A DNA stretch of 64,000 bases from Streptomyces kanamyceticus (GCF_008704495.1 NZ_CP023699.1:682001-746000), one strand, 5' to 3'. Shown: positions 1 to 8,198, numbered from the stretch's first letter. Notes: a model not told the origin generated them from the letters alone. A program made the numbers and translations.

Positions 1-365
1 TCGACGGTGACGGTGTGCTCGGTGTGTCGCATGACGCGCCTTCCGGTGAGGGTGAGTTCGCGGTGGTTGGCGTAGGCGGCCTGGTAGGTGATCTTCGAGT
101 GCCAGCTCGCCAGGAAGTCGTGCACGTGCGGGAGTTCGGAGAACGCGCGCAGGGAGTCCAGGTCGCGGGCGGCGTACTGGGCGATCGCCGTGCCGGTCAT
201 GCCGCGCGAGTTGTCGTCGATCGGCAGCCAGTGGTGCGGCTCGCAGGCGAAGCCCTCGATGTACTCGGAGGTGAGCAGTAATTCCCGCAGTTCGTCGAAG
301 AACCGGCGCTGATCGGATTCGGTGACCGATTCGTCGAAACGGTAGATCAGGGTGTGCAGAATCAT
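1..365 (-). CDS. Dabb-family (alpha/beta barrel) protein, C-terminus cut by window edge
   Basis: The minus-strand frame opens at an ATG at 365 behind a good ribosome site (GGAAGG) and stays open to the edge, so about 121 residues are visible and the stop lies outside. The N-terminus MILHTLIYRFDESV matches the opening beta strand of Dabb proteins and resembles the two Dabb genes at 8282 and 8760 (MIIHTLVFSF). Dabb folds are small ferredoxin-like dimers; some, such as plant olivetolic acid cyclase, are polyketide cyclases, others are stress proteins of unknown role. The gene is divergent from the SARP gene, and SARP-type repeats at 426-454 are oriented towards it, so it probably belongs to the same regulon. 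It is the most divergent of the three paralogues. Family confident; function unknown. Confidence 0.75.
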   Translation of the reverse strand, partial: MILHTLIYRFDESVTESDQRRFFDELRELLLTSEYIEGFACEPHHWLPIDDNSRGMTGTAIAQYAARDLDSLRAFSELPHVHDFLASWHSKITYQAAYANHRELTLTGRRVMRHTEHTVTV

Positions 366-425
366 CGATGCCTTCCCGATGCTCGGCAGTGCTCGGCCGG
401 TACCGGGTTCATCCTGGAAAGCGGG

Positions 426-479
426 CCTCAAGCGGTCCTCAAGCCCGGCTCAGGGAAACCGCCTTGACCGGGGCTTGAG
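426..479. promoter_or_regulatory. Divergent SARP-box array between Dabb gene and SARP gene
   Basis: Reading leftward on the minus strand there are CCTGAGC (454-448), CTTGAGG (443-437) and CTTGAGG (432-426). Reading rightward there are CTTGACC (463-469) and CTTGAGC (474-480). Within each set the spacing is exactly 11 bp, one helical turn, the known arrangement for SARP activators that bind heptamer direct repeats in place of a -35 box. Each set points towards the gene it would activate (Dabb at 365, SARP at 551). The same motif recurs at 6990-7044. Sequence pattern seen directly; binding is inferred. Confidence 0.65.
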
Positions 480-503
480 CGGGGCGGCAGATCCTGGCGA
501 ACA

Positions 504-544
504 GTCCAGATCCACGGACATGTCCAGATCCACGGACATCTGGA
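504..544 (+). repeat. 18-bp perfect tandem duplication ending in an inverted repeat in the SARP leader
   Basis: GTCCAGATCCACGGACAT occurs twice head-to-tail (504-521 and 522-539). The second copy runs into an inverted repeat, TCCAGAT (523-529) with ATCTGGA (538-544), just before the SARP start at 551. The terminal CTGGAG overlaps the likely ribosome-binding site, so a hairpin or a bound protein here could affect SARP translation or transcription. Confidence 0.6.
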
Positions 545-550
545 GCATCG

Positions 551-1402
551 ATGAAGAGCTCGTTCGACATCGGAGTCCTGGGGCCGCTGCACCTGCGTTC
601 CGGCGATTCGATACCGACACCGACCGCCCCCAAGGAAAGGGAGCTGCTCGCGCTGCTCCTGATGAATTCCGGTCGGGTCGTGCCCATCAGCACCATGATC
701 GACGAACTGTGGCCGGAGCGGCCGCCGAAGACCGCGATCACCGCGCTGCAGACCTATGTCCTCAACATCCGCAGAAGCCTGTCGATCGCGCTCGGCCTGC
801 ACGGCCCCGACGTCAGGACCGAGCTGCTCCTGACGAAGAACAAGGGGTACGTGTTCCACACGGAGACCTGCGACTTCGACCTCACCCAGTACCACGACCT
901 GGTGCTCGCCGGGCGCCGCGCCCTGCGGGACGGCGAGCGGAACCTGGCGGTGGGGCTCCTTCGCCAGGCGGAGGGACTGTGGCGCGGCGCTCCGCTCTCC
1001 GACGTCGACCAGGGCTCGCCCCTGCGCGCCGAGATCGCCGGACTCGAGCAGTCCCGGTCGGCCGCGCGCGCCTTGCGCATCCAGGCCGAACTCCACCTGG
1101 GGCACCATCAGTTCCTTCTCGCCGAATTGGCCGAACTGACCGCCGAGTATCCCTTCGACGAGAATCTGCACGGCTCTTACATGGAAGCTCTGCGGCGCAG
1201 CGGGCGCCGCGACAAAGCCCTTGAGGTGTATCAGCGTCTGCATCGTTCCATGGCCGAGCAGATAGGTCTTGAGCCGTGTCAGGAACTGCAAATTCTGCGG
1301 CGGGAAATCGAGCGGAGTCTCGCACCTGCCCCTGAGTACGAAAGGAGTGTGCCATGCGGGTTTCCAGCCTCCTCCATTACGGTCTCCAGGTACCCGACCT
1401 GA
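551..1402 (+). CDS. SARP-family transcriptional activator
   Basis: A 283-residue protein with the two-domain layout of small SARPs (ActII-ORF4, DnrI, RedD type). The N-terminal OmpR-like winged helix covers about residues 5-105 (GVLGPLHL, then LLMNSGRVV, then IDELWPERPPKTAITALQTYV, and a GYVF hairpin). A bacterial transcriptional activator (BTAD) repeat domain follows to about residue 260. SARPs are pathway-specific activators that bind 11-bp-spaced heptamers, and such repeats flank its own promoter and those at about 7.0 and 8.2 kb. The 3' end overlaps the dioxygenase gene by 49 nt, so the two are cotranscribed. The last 25 residues lie past the BTAD domain and are probably dispensable. No TTA codon was noticed. 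Confidence 0.93.
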   Translation: MKSSFDIGVLGPLHLRSGDSIPTPTAPKERELLALLLMNSGRVVPISTMIDELWPERPPKTAITALQTYVLNIRRSLSIALGLHGPDVRTELLLTKNKGYVFHTETCDFDLTQYHDLVLAGRRALRDGERNLAVGLLRQAEGLWRGAPLSDVDQGSPLRAEIAGLEQSRSAARALRIQAELHLGHHQFLLAELAELTAEYPFDENLHGSYMEALRRSGRRDKALEVYQRLHRSMAEQIGLEPCQELQILRREIERSLAPAPEYERSVPCGFPASSITVSRYPT

Positions 1403-2283
1403 GCAGGGGAGGAAAGTTCTACGAGGACTTCGGCCTCTCCGTCTCCGCACACGGCTCTGTTCTCGCCGTGCGCTGCGACGCCCAGGATCTGGACCGCACA
1501 CTGCTGACGGAAGGGCCCGACAAACGCCTCCAGCACATCGCGTTCGGGGTCGCGCCCGGTGACCTGCCCCGGATGCGGCGGCATCTGGAGAAGGAGGGCG
1601 TACGCCTGGAGGACGCGCCCGCGCGCGACGTGGCGCAAGGGCTCCCCGACGAGGTGGCGGCCGGTCTGTGGTTCCGTGATCCGCACGGCACCCTCGTCAC
1701 CGTGCGCGAACAGCCGCCGCTGCCCGCGCCGACGGCCGACGCGCCCGCGATGAACGTGCCCGGCGACTACCGGCGCAAGGACGTCGCGCGCTGGCTGACC
1801 GCCGACGCGCCCACCAGGCCCCGGCGCCTGGGACACATGCTGATCTTCTCGCCGGACGTGGCCGCCTCCGAGCGGTTCTACGGCCGGACGCTGGGGCTCG
1901 GGCTCTCCGACCGGGTGCCGGGCGTGGTGACGTTCATGAACTGCGGCCCCGGTGACCACCACGTCTTCGGGTTCGTCCAGAGCACCCATCCCGGTCTGCA
2001 CCACTCCAGCTGGGAAGTGGGCAGCGTCGACGAGATCGTGCTCGGCGCCCGGGGCCTGGCCGACCGGGGCAGTGCTCTCGGCTGGGGCCTGGGCCGTCAC
2101 ACCTTCGGCTCCAACCTCTTCCACTACATCCGTGATCCGTGGGGCAGCTGGGTCGAGTACTTCCTCGACATGGACCAGATCACGGAGAACTGGCAGCCGC
2201 GGGACTGGCAGGACGTGCCCTCCACCGTCTGGTGCCCGCTGCGCCCCGCCGAGTTCACCGAGAACACCGAGCCCACCCCGTGA
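1354..2283 (+). CDS. VOC-superfamily type I extradiol dioxygenase-like protein
   Basis: A 309-residue protein of two tandem vicinal-oxygen-chelate domains (about 1-120 and 155-300), the size and layout of type I extradiol ring-cleaving dioxygenases (catechol 2,3-dioxygenase/BphC family). The C-terminal domain retains the three expected Fe(II) ligands: His161 (GHMLIF), His217 (HHSSWEV) and Glu268 (WVEYFLD). The predicted reaction is O2-dependent meta-cleavage of a catechol. The start ATG at 1354 has a strong AAAGGAG site and lies inside the SARP gene. The next gene is an FAH-family hydrolase, which typically processes ring-cleavage products, and a phenol-hydroxylase-like flavoprotein is at 5445. 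The substrate is unknown; it could be a biosynthetic intermediate rather than a nutrient. Confidence 0.85.
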   Translation: MRVSSLLHYGLQVPDLSRGGKFYEDFGLSVSAHGSVLAVRCDAQDLDRTLLTEGPDKRLQHIAFGVAPGDLPRMRRHLEKEGVRLEDAPARDVAQGLPDEVAAGLWFRDPHGTLVTVREQPPLPAPTADAPAMNVPGDYRRKDVARWLTADAPTRPRRLGHMLIFSPDVAASERFYGRTLGLGLSDRVPGVVTFMNCGPGDHHVFGFVQSTHPGLHHSSWEVGSVDEIVLGARGLADRGSALGWGLGRHTFGSNLFHYIRDPWGSWVEYFLDMDQITENWQPRDWQDVPSTVWCPLRPAEFTENTEPTP

Positions 2284-2318
2284 CAGCCACGTCGAAACCC
2301 ACGAAGGAGTACGCCGAA

Positions 2319-3227
2319 GTGCCCAGTGAACCTTGGTCGTTGGTGACCTACGGGACCCCCGAGCAGCCGCTCCCCCGCACCGGCGTCCGCACCGCGGCGG
2401 GCACGGTCCACGCCGCGCCCGGCGCCCTCGCCGACACCCCGCTCCTCGACATCATCGGCGACTGGCGGCGGGTCGGCGACACCCTGCGCGGCTGGCGGCC
2501 CGACCCCGCCACCGCCGTGCCCGGCGCGGAGCTCCGCACGCCGCTGAGTTACCCCTCCAAGGTGCTGTGCGCGGGCGCCAACTACTACGGCCATCTGGAG
2601 GAAATGGGCGTGGAGAAGCGCGCGGAGCCCGCCGAGGCGTACTTCTTCGGCAAGACGCCGCGGACCACGGTGATCGGTCCCGGCGACGCCGTCCCCTACC
2701 CCCGGGGCGAGGGGCGGCAGCTCGACTGGGAGGCGGAACTGGCCGTCGTGGTGGGCCGCGCGGGCAAGGGTTTTAGCCCGGAGGAGGCACCGGATTACAT
2801 CGCCGGGTACACCATCGCCAATGACCTGTCCGCCCGGGACGCGCTGCGGCGTCCGGAGGCGGTGGGACCGCCGTTCCAGTTCGACTGGCTGCGCACCAAG
2901 TCCCTCGACGGCTTCTGCCCCCTGGGTCCCGGCATCGTCCCGAGCTGGTTCGTCGAAGACCCGCAGGACCTGGGCATCACCCTGGCGGTCAACGGGGAAC
3001 TCAAACAGAACTCCACCACCGGCGACATGATCAGGCCCGTGAAGGAGCTGCTCTCGGTCGCCGCCAAGGACATGACGCTGCTGCCCGGCGACGTGATCCT
3101 GACCGGCTCACCGGCCGGTGTCGGGATGGCCATCGGCGAGTTCCTGAACCCCGGCGACGAGGTCGTCATCGAGATCGAACGCCTCGGAAGCCTGCGGCAC
3201 ACGGTGGGGCCCCGCACCGACGGCTGA
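2319..3227 (+). CDS. Fumarylacetoacetate hydrolase (FAH) family protein
   Basis: A 302-residue protein with the C-terminal FAH catalytic fold: SYPSKVLCAGANYYGH, the metal-binding region around LDWEAELAVVVGR, IANDLSARD, and a glycine-rich TGSPAGVG near the end. The family hydrolyses or isomerises acylpyruvates and 2-hydroxy-diene-dioates, products of meta-cleavage. The GTG at 2319 is chosen because AAGGAG lies 9 nt upstream; an in-frame GTG at 2280 overlapping the dioxygenase stop as GTGA is the alternative. Adjacency to the dioxygenase suggests sequential reactions, ring opening then C-C hydrolysis or isomerisation. Confidence 0.88.
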   Translation: MPSEPWSLVTYGTPEQPLPRTGVRTAAGTVHAAPGALADTPLLDIIGDWRRVGDTLRGWRPDPATAVPGAELRTPLSYPSKVLCAGANYYGHLEEMGVEKRAEPAEAYFFGKTPRTTVIGPGDAVPYPRGEGRQLDWEAELAVVVGRAGKGFSPEEAPDYIAGYTIANDLSARDALRRPEAVGPPFQFDWLRTKSLDGFCPLGPGIVPSWFVEDPQDLGITLAVNGELKQNSTTGDMIRPVKELLSVAAKDMTLLPGDVILTGSPAGVGMAIGEFLNPGDEVVIEIERLGSLRHTVGPRTDG

Positions 3228-3284
3228 GAGCGGGCGCCGGATATTGGTTTGCCGCCCGTCAGCCGGTTCGGATAGGAATCTCGC

Positions 3285-3824
3285 ATGCTCAGAGGCAGCG
3301 CAGTCGGGCTCAGGGCCCGGCACGAGGCGGACATTCCGGTCCTACAGGCCGAGCTCTACGACGACGTGGTCAACTACTCGCGCTCCGACGACGGACCGTG
3401 GCGGCCCATCACGCCCGGCTCGAAGAGGGCGGAGTACGTGGTGGACGACAAGGAGCAGGGCCACGCTTCCTTCTCCGTGGTCGAGCTGGACGGCGGCACA
3501 CTGGTCGGCACCGCGACGCTGTGGAGCATCGACACCCACAACCGGTCGGCGCACATCGGGCTCGGGCTGCGTCCCGCCGCCCGCGGCAAGGGCTACGGCA
3601 CCGACGTGGTCGCGGTCCTGAGCCACTACGCCTTCGTCGTACGCGGCCTGCGGCGGCTGCAGATCGAGACGCTGGCGGACAACGCCGCGATGCTGCGCGC
3701 CGCCGAGCGCAACGGCTTCGTGCGCGAGGGCGTGCTGCGCTCCGCGGCCTGGGTGATGGGCGAGTTCCTGGACGAGGTCGTGCTCGGACTCCTCGTCCAG
3801 GACTGGCAGCCGGACTCCCGCTAG
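3285..3824 (+). CDS. GNAT-family N-acetyltransferase (RimJ/RimL type)
   Basis: A 179-residue GNAT protein. The acetyl-CoA pyrophosphate-binding segment is RPAARGKGYGTD (about residues 96-107), followed by the usual LQIETLADNAAMLRAAERNGF helix and a FVREGVLR strand. It resembles ribosomal-protein and antibiotic acetyltransferases. It is the last gene of the SARP-led plus-strand series; the 57-bp gap from the FAH gene leaves room for its own promoter, so membership of the pathway is uncertain. It may acetylate a pathway product or give self-protection. A weak hairpin (CCCGC 3817-3821 with GCGGG 3826-3830) spans the stop. Confidence 0.85.
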   Translation: MLRGSAVGLRARHEADIPVLQAELYDDVVNYSRSDDGPWRPITPGSKRAEYVVDDKEQGHASFSVVELDGGTLVGTATLWSIDTHNRSAHIGLGLRPAARGKGYGTDVVAVLSHYAFVVRGLRRLQIETLADNAAMLRAAERNGFVREGVLRSAAWVMGEFLDEVVLGLLVQDWQPDSR

Positions 3825-3844
3825 CGCGGGGACCCGGCCCCCTG

Positions 3845-5452
3845 CTACGCCCAGGTCGGCAGCTCCACGTCCTTCGGGTCCCGCATGACCGTGCCCGGGT
3901 CGATGCCGAGGTCCGCCAGGAGGGCCCGCGCGGCATTGCGTCCCGGCCAGCCGCTCACTCCGCCGCCGGTGTGCGTGCAGGCCCCGGTCTGGTAGAGCCC
4001 GGGGACCGGCATGCGGTACGAACTCCAGCCCTTGACGGGGCGGTTGACGCCGAGCTGGTCGGGGACCATCGCGCCGCCCATGTAGCCGCCGTCGACGAAG
4101 TGCCGGTTCATCGCGGCGAGGTCCACGGGGGTGTGCACCGAGCGGGCGAGTTCGTCCCCCGGCTCGTACCCGGTGACCTTGCGCGCGTACGCGGCCACCA
4201 GCTGATCGGCGTACCCCTCCTTCTCCGCGTCCCAGCGCGCGGGATCGCCGTTCAGGCGGTACGGGGCGTAGGTGAAGAGCCGGACCGACGCGCGCCCTTC
4301 GGGCACCCTGCCGGGGTCGACCACCGACGGTGCGAGCGCGACCGTCATGCGGTCGTCGCCCGACAGTGTGCCCGCCGCGATGTCGTGCCACTGCGCCGCG
4401 AGACCCGCCGCTGTGCCGATGGTCGCGGTGACGGGCCGCAGCGGGCCGCCGGGCGCGGCGAAGAACGGCGCCTCGCGCAGGGCGAGATGGACCTGGAACA
4501 CCGAGCCGCCGTTGCGCCAGCCGCGCAGCGCGTCGAACTCGGACGGCAGCCGCACGTCCGGGCCAAGGAGTCCGGCGAGCTGCGTCACGTGCGCTCCGGA
4601 CAGCACCGCCCGGCCCGCCTCGAAGCGTTCGCCGCCGGTGGTGAGCACCGCCGCGGCGCGCCCGTTCTCCACCACGATCCGCTCGACCCGCCGTCCGCAC
4701 AGGACGCGGCCGCCACCGGCCTCGACGCACGCCGTGAGCGCGCGGGGCAGCGCGGCCGAGCCGCCGATCGGGGTGACGCCGGAGATCCGCGTCAGGAGCA
4801 GCGCGAACTCCGCGGGCACGAAACCCGATCCCGGCAGGCTCAGGTCACCGATCGCCGAGGCGAAGCCGAGGAGCAGGGCGCGGGTGCGGTCGTCGGCGAA
4901 GGTCTCGTGGACGACGCTGTAGCCGTCCCGGGCGGCGAGCGCGTCCAGCTGCCGCGACGCGTCGTTGTCGGGGAGCGTGCCGGGCGGCACCGCCGAGCGC
5001 CGGACGCGTTCGGCGAGCAGCGGCTCGTAGGAGGTGACCAGCTCCCGGAAGGCCCGCGCGTCCGCCGCGCTGTAGCGCCCGATGGCCGCCGCCGTCGCCT
5101 CGACGCTCCGCTCCATGACGAGCGGTTCGCCCTCGTCCGCGCAGGAGAGCAGGGCCGGGTCGGGGGCGACGTAGCGCAGTCCGTATTCGGCGACCAGGCC
5201 CAGTTCGTCACCGCCCACTGCGGGGTTGAGCTGGGCGTACATGTGGAAGGTCGACGCGAGGTCGTCGTGGAAGCCCGGCAGGGTCACCTCATGGGTGGAG
5301 GTGCCGCCGCCCGGTTCGTCCTGTTCCTCGACCACGGTCACCGAGAGGCCGGCGCGGGTCAGATACGCGGCGGCGATCAGCGTGTTGTGACCGGCGCCGA
5401 TCACCACGATGTCGCTGCGCGTGGTGGTCCCCGTGTGCAGGGGTTCAGTCAT
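3845..5452 (-). CDS. Phytoene-desaturase-like NAD(P)/FAD-dependent oxidoreductase
   Basis: A 535-residue flavoprotein. A Rossmann dinucleotide-binding motif (VVIGAGHNTLIAAAYL, then VVEEQDEPGG) lies within the first 50 residues, and the C-terminal FAD loop is TGACTHTGGGVSGWPGRNAA. This is the CrtI/amine-oxidase superfamily, which catalyses desaturations, isomerisations or amine oxidations. The ATG at 5452 overlaps the stop of the upstream monooxygenase by 8 nt, so it is translationally coupled third in a three-gene operon. The substrate cannot be read from sequence; a dehydrogenation of an aromatic or polyene intermediate is plausible. Confidence 0.85.
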   Translation of the reverse strand: MTEPLHTGTTTRSDIVVIGAGHNTLIAAAYLTRAGLSVTVVEEQDEPGGGTSTHEVTLPGFHDDLASTFHMYAQLNPAVGGDELGLVAEYGLRYVAPDPALLSCADEGEPLVMERSVEATAAAIGRYSAADARAFRELVTSYEPLLAERVRRSAVPPGTLPDNDASRQLDALAARDGYSVVHETFADDRTRALLLGFASAIGDLSLPGSGFVPAEFALLLTRISGVTPIGGSAALPRALTACVEAGGGRVLCGRRVERIVVENGRAAAVLTTGGERFEAGRAVLSGAHVTQLAGLLGPDVRLPSEFDALRGWRNGGSVFQVHLALREAPFFAAPGGPLRPVTATIGTAAGLAAQWHDIAAGTLSGDDRMTVALAPSVVDPGRVPEGRASVRLFTYAPYRLNGDPARWDAEKEGYADQLVAAYARKVTGYEPGDELARSVHTPVDLAAMNRHFVDGGYMGGAMVPDQLGVNRPVKGWSSYRMPVPGLYQTGACTHTGGGVSGWPGRNAARALLADLGIDPGTVMRDPKDVELPTWA

Positions 5453-6563
5453 GTGTCCATCCCCAGATGTCGCGTACGTACTGTGTGCTGCTTCGGTCCA
5501 GGTCGAGGGCGCCGTGCGCGGTCGCGGTGCGTACGTCGCGCCAGGCCCGCTGCAAGGGGTCGGCCTCGGAGAGCATCGCCGAGCCCGAGAGGTCGACCAC
5601 CCGGTCGACGGCGTCCCTGACGAGCCGCGCCGCCACCGCCGCGTCGCGCAGGACGCGGGCGACGGCCTCCCGGGACATGCCGGGTTCGTCGGCGGCGGCC
5701 ACGGAGCGGTCCAGGAGCAGCCGGGCGATGTCGAGTTCCGCGCTGCCGCGGGTGAGGGCGAGGCGCGCGGTGGCGTCGCGCTTCGCGCGCCCACCGGCCC
5801 ACGCGGTCAGTGCCCGCGTCGCGCCGCCGAGCGCGGGCGCCACGAACAGCGGCGGGCCGCTGCCCTGCAAGGGCGCCCGGTAGCAGGCGGCCGCGTCCGG
5901 GTCGTCGCTGCCGGACATGAGCGCGCTGTGCCCGAACGACCGGGAGCAGGGCACCCGCACCTGCTCGACGTGCACCGAGTCGCTGGCCGTGGCGCGCATT
6001 CCGGTGGGGTGCCAGGTGTGCTCGACGGTCCAGGCCGCGCGCGGCACCGCGAAGTACCGCACCCCGTCGGCCGGTTCGCCCGCGCAGTCGTCCCCGGCGA
6101 CGCACAGCAGCGCCCAGTCGGCGAAGTCGACGCCGCTGAGGAAGTCCCACCGTCCGGTCACGGTCCACACGTCGCCGGAGAGGGTGGCGCGGCCCGAGGG
6201 GCGCAGGGCGCTGGACACCGCGGCGTCGGGCCCTTCGGCCCACAGCTCGGCCTGTCCCGCGTCCGGCAGGAAGGCGGCCATGCGGCCCGCCGTCGCGTAG
6301 ATGAGACCGACCCAGGCGGCCGACACACAGCCGGTCGCGACGGTGCGCACCGCGCGGGCCAGGTCGGTGAAGGTGCCTTCGGCTCCGCCGTGCCGGGCCG
6401 GTACGAAGTGCCGGGCGAATCCGGCGCCGAGCAGTCCGGTCAGCACGTCGGGGGTCAGACGGCGTGCCCGGTCGGCCTCGGGCGCGTGCGCGGCGGCGAG
6501 GTCGGTCAGGCCGCTCAGGTCACTCAGGCCCCGCAAGGTGATCGGGCCGGTCGTCGTGGTCAC
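5445..6563 (-). CDS. Acyl-CoA dehydrogenase-fold flavin-dependent monooxygenase (HsaA/HpaB-like, group D)
   Basis: A 372-residue protein with the acyl-CoA dehydrogenase fold: helical N-terminus with TVATGCVSAAWV, then the beta-domain hallmark VTGRWDFLSGVDFADWALL, then a C-terminal helical bundle. The GRWxFxSGxxxxxW signature is typical of two-component, FMNH2-using phenol hydroxylases such as HsaA, rather than true acyl-CoA dehydrogenases. The predicted role is hydroxylation of a phenol to the catechol that the VOC dioxygenase could open. No reductase partner is encoded in this cluster. The GTG at 6563 overlaps the previous stop (GTGA), indicating coupling. Confidence 0.82.
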   Translation of the reverse strand: MTTTTGPITLRGLSDLSGLTDLAAAHAPEADRARRLTPDVLTGLLGAGFARHFVPARHGGAEGTFTDLARAVRTVATGCVSAAWVGLIYATAGRMAAFLPDAGQAELWAEGPDAAVSSALRPSGRATLSGDVWTVTGRWDFLSGVDFADWALLCVAGDDCAGEPADGVRYFAVPRAAWTVEHTWHPTGMRATASDSVHVEQVRVPCSRSFGHSALMSGSDDPDAAACYRAPLQGSGPPLFVAPALGGATRALTAWAGGRAKRDATARLALTRGSAELDIARLLLDRSVAAADEPGMSREAVARVLRDAAVAARLVRDAVDRVVDLSGSAMLSEADPLQRAWRDVRTATAHGALDLDRSSTQYVRDIWGWTHD

Positions 6564-6967
6564 ACCCCTTCACCGGCCCGGTTCCACTCCAGCACCCTGC
6601 GCAGCTGCCGGTCACCCGCGGGCACGGTGCCGAAGAGGCTCAAGTGGCCGCCTTCCAGGTGGACTTCACGCACCTCGTCCTTGTCCTTCAGCCGAGGTGT
6701 GTGCGTGATGCCGACCCGGTGCACCACCCGGTCCCCGTCGATCCGCCAGGTGCCCGCGTACCCCATGAAGTCGAGCGGCACGGGCGTCGAGGGGGGCCGG
6801 GTCGACGCGGCGGTCCGCATGAGGCTCACGGACATGTGCCCGTCCGTGCTGTAGATCAGCAGGCCGCGGGGGTCGGGCCCGAGCGGGCCCTCTAGTCGTT
6901 CGCCGCCGGAACCGAGGTCGTCGAAGGCGACGAGGCGCCAGACGCCGGAGAGATCACTTCGCTGCAT
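6560..6967 (-). CDS. Lipocalin-like domain protein (PF13924-type)
   Basis: A 135-residue protein starting MQRSDLSGVWRLVAFDD, with the GLLIYSTDGHMSVSLM strand and YAGTWRIDGDRVVHRVG characteristic of the bacterial lipocalin-like family often found in secondary-metabolite clusters. The fold is a small ligand-binding barrel; the biochemical role is usually unknown. An in-frame GTG at 6976 (three residues longer) is an alternative start. It is first in the three-gene minus-strand operon. SARP-type repeats at 6990-7007 point towards it, and a perfect 8-bp inverted repeat (6969-6976 with 6978-6985) sits at its start. Confidence 0.8.
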   Translation of the reverse strand: MQRSDLSGVWRLVAFDDLGSGGERLEGPLGPDPRGLLIYSTDGHMSVSLMRTAASTRPPSTPVPLDFMGYAGTWRIDGDRVVHRVGITHTPRLKDKDEVREVHLEGGHLSLFGTVPAGDRQLRRVLEWNRAGEGV

Positions 6968-6989
6968 ACCCGGCACGGTGCCGGGCCGC

Positions 6990-7044
6990 GCTCAAGACCA
7001 TGTCAAGCGCCCGTTGGTTAGCCGGACTTGAGTGTCGCCTGAGG
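6990..7044. promoter_or_regulatory. Second divergent SARP-box array
   Basis: On the minus strand CTTGACA (7007-7001) and CTTGAGC (6996-6990) face the lipocalin-like operon. On the plus strand CTTGAGT (7027-7033) and CCTGAGG (7038-7044) face the O-methyltransferase. Both pairs have exact 11-bp spacing and repeat the motif and polarity seen at 426-479. This argues for one SARP regulating both divergent promoter regions. Pattern seen directly; regulation inferred. Confidence 0.65.
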
Positions 7045-7121
7045 GCGCGTCCGCAGGGTCGAAGGGGTCGGCGGCCACCGGGCCGTGCGGATCAGTGCGG
7101 TTCCTGACTGCGGAGGCGTGG

Positions 7122-8189
7122 ATGACGATCATTCGAACCGATCGGGGCGAGCGGGGCGCGGACGGCGGGCAGGGGCCAGTCCCCATGACCGTGCTGCGGG
7201 AGCTGTCCCTCGCCTCGGCGGGCACGGCGGCGCTGCGGGCCGCGGTACGGGTCGGCGTACCCGACGAACTGGGCGAAGAGCCCGCCACGACAGCGCAGTT
7301 GGCGCGTTCCCTCAAGGTCGACCCGGACGTCCTGGAGCGGCTGCTGCGCACGCTGAGGCAGTACGGCGTCTTCACCGAGACCGCGGCGGGGCACGTCCAC
7401 ACCCCCGCGTCCCGGCTGCTGCGCGAGGACCACCCCGAGAGCCTGAAGTTCTGGGTGCTCTGGGTCACCGAGCCCTGGACCTGGGAGCTGTGGCCGCGCC
7501 TGGAGAAGGCGGTCCGCACGGGCAAGGGCCACTTCGAGGAGGAGTACGGCGCGGACTTCTTCACGCATCTGCACCGGGAGTGGCCCGAGTCGACCGAGGT
7601 GTTCAACAAGTCTCAGACCGAGCTGAGCCGGTTGGCGTCGGACGCGGTCGCGGAGCGCCTCGACCTGGACGGCGTACGCACCCTGGCGGACATCGGCGGC
7701 GGCCGCGGCTTCACGCTCGCCACCCTCCTGGAGCGGAACCCGGCCCTCGAAGGCGTCCTGGTCGACCTGCCCGCCGCCGTGGCCGCGCCGGACCCGCGGC
7801 TGCGCCCCGACGGCACGCTGGCCTCGCGGGCGCGGGTCATGGCGGGCGACTGCCTCAAGGAGGTGCCGGTGGAGGCCGACGTCTACCTCTTCAAGAGCAT
7901 CCTGGAGTGGGGCGACGACCAGACGGTGACGGCGCTGCGCAACGCCGCACGGGCGGGTCGCCCCGACAGCCGCATCGTACTGATCACCAACCTCGTGGAC
8001 GACAGCCCGGAGATCCGCTACGCGACGGGGATCGACCTGCTGTTCCTGCTCAACACCAACGGCAAGCGCCACACGAAGAAGGGCGTGACCGCGCTGATCG
8101 AGCGGGCGGGGCTGCGGGTGGAGGGCGTCGGCCCGATCAACTCGCATCTGCACGCGCTGGAGGCGTCCATCCCGCCGGACTTCCTGTAG
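7122..8189 (+). CDS. SAM-dependent O-methyltransferase (acetylserotonin/hydroxyindole OMT type)
   Basis: A 355-residue methyltransferase with an N-terminal winged-helix dimerisation domain (about 20-110, PDELGEEPATTAQLARSL) and a C-terminal Rossmann domain containing the SAM motif LADIGGGRG (about 187-195), GDCLKEVP and the catalytic-region FKSILEWGDDQ. This is the class that methylates phenols in aromatic natural products. The ATG at 7122 is preferred over an upstream in-frame ATG at 7032 because GGAGG lies just ahead of it and the upstream start would fall inside the SARP boxes. Histidine is not at the usual catalytic HxWxD position (LEWGDDQ instead), so activity should be checked. Confidence 0.88.
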   Translation: MTIIRTDRGERGADGGQGPVPMTVLRELSLASAGTAALRAAVRVGVPDELGEEPATTAQLARSLKVDPDVLERLLRTLRQYGVFTETAAGHVHTPASRLLREDHPESLKFWVLWVTEPWTWELWPRLEKAVRTGKGHFEEEYGADFFTHLHREWPESTEVFNKSQTELSRLASDAVAERLDLDGVRTLADIGGGRGFTLATLLERNPALEGVLVDLPAAVAAPDPRLRPDGTLASRARVMAGDCLKEVPVEADVYLFKSILEWGDDQTVTALRNAARAGRPDSRIVLITNLVDDSPEIRYATGIDLLFLLNTNGKRHTKKGVTALIERAGLRVEGVGPINSHLHALEASIPPDFL

Positions 8190-8198
8190 CACTCCTTC

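Noticed and set aside
3817..3830. Hairpin CCCGC-TAGC-GCGGG at the end of the acetyltransferase gene as a terminator
   Set aside because: A 5-bp stem is too short to call, although the convergent arrangement would need a terminator.
3398..5620. Long plus-strand open frame opposite the FAD oxidoreductase and monooxygenase genes
   Set aside because: Its translation is Arg/Ala/Gly-rich low complexity with no domain signal; the minus-strand genes in the same place have clear motifs and coupled starts. It is a high-GC shadow frame.
6969..6985. Perfect 8-bp inverted repeat at the start of the lipocalin-like gene as an independent operator
   Set aside because: It overlaps the first codons and could be chance in 70% GC DNA; no similar palindrome was found at the other promoters of the locus. 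Mentioned in the gene entry only.
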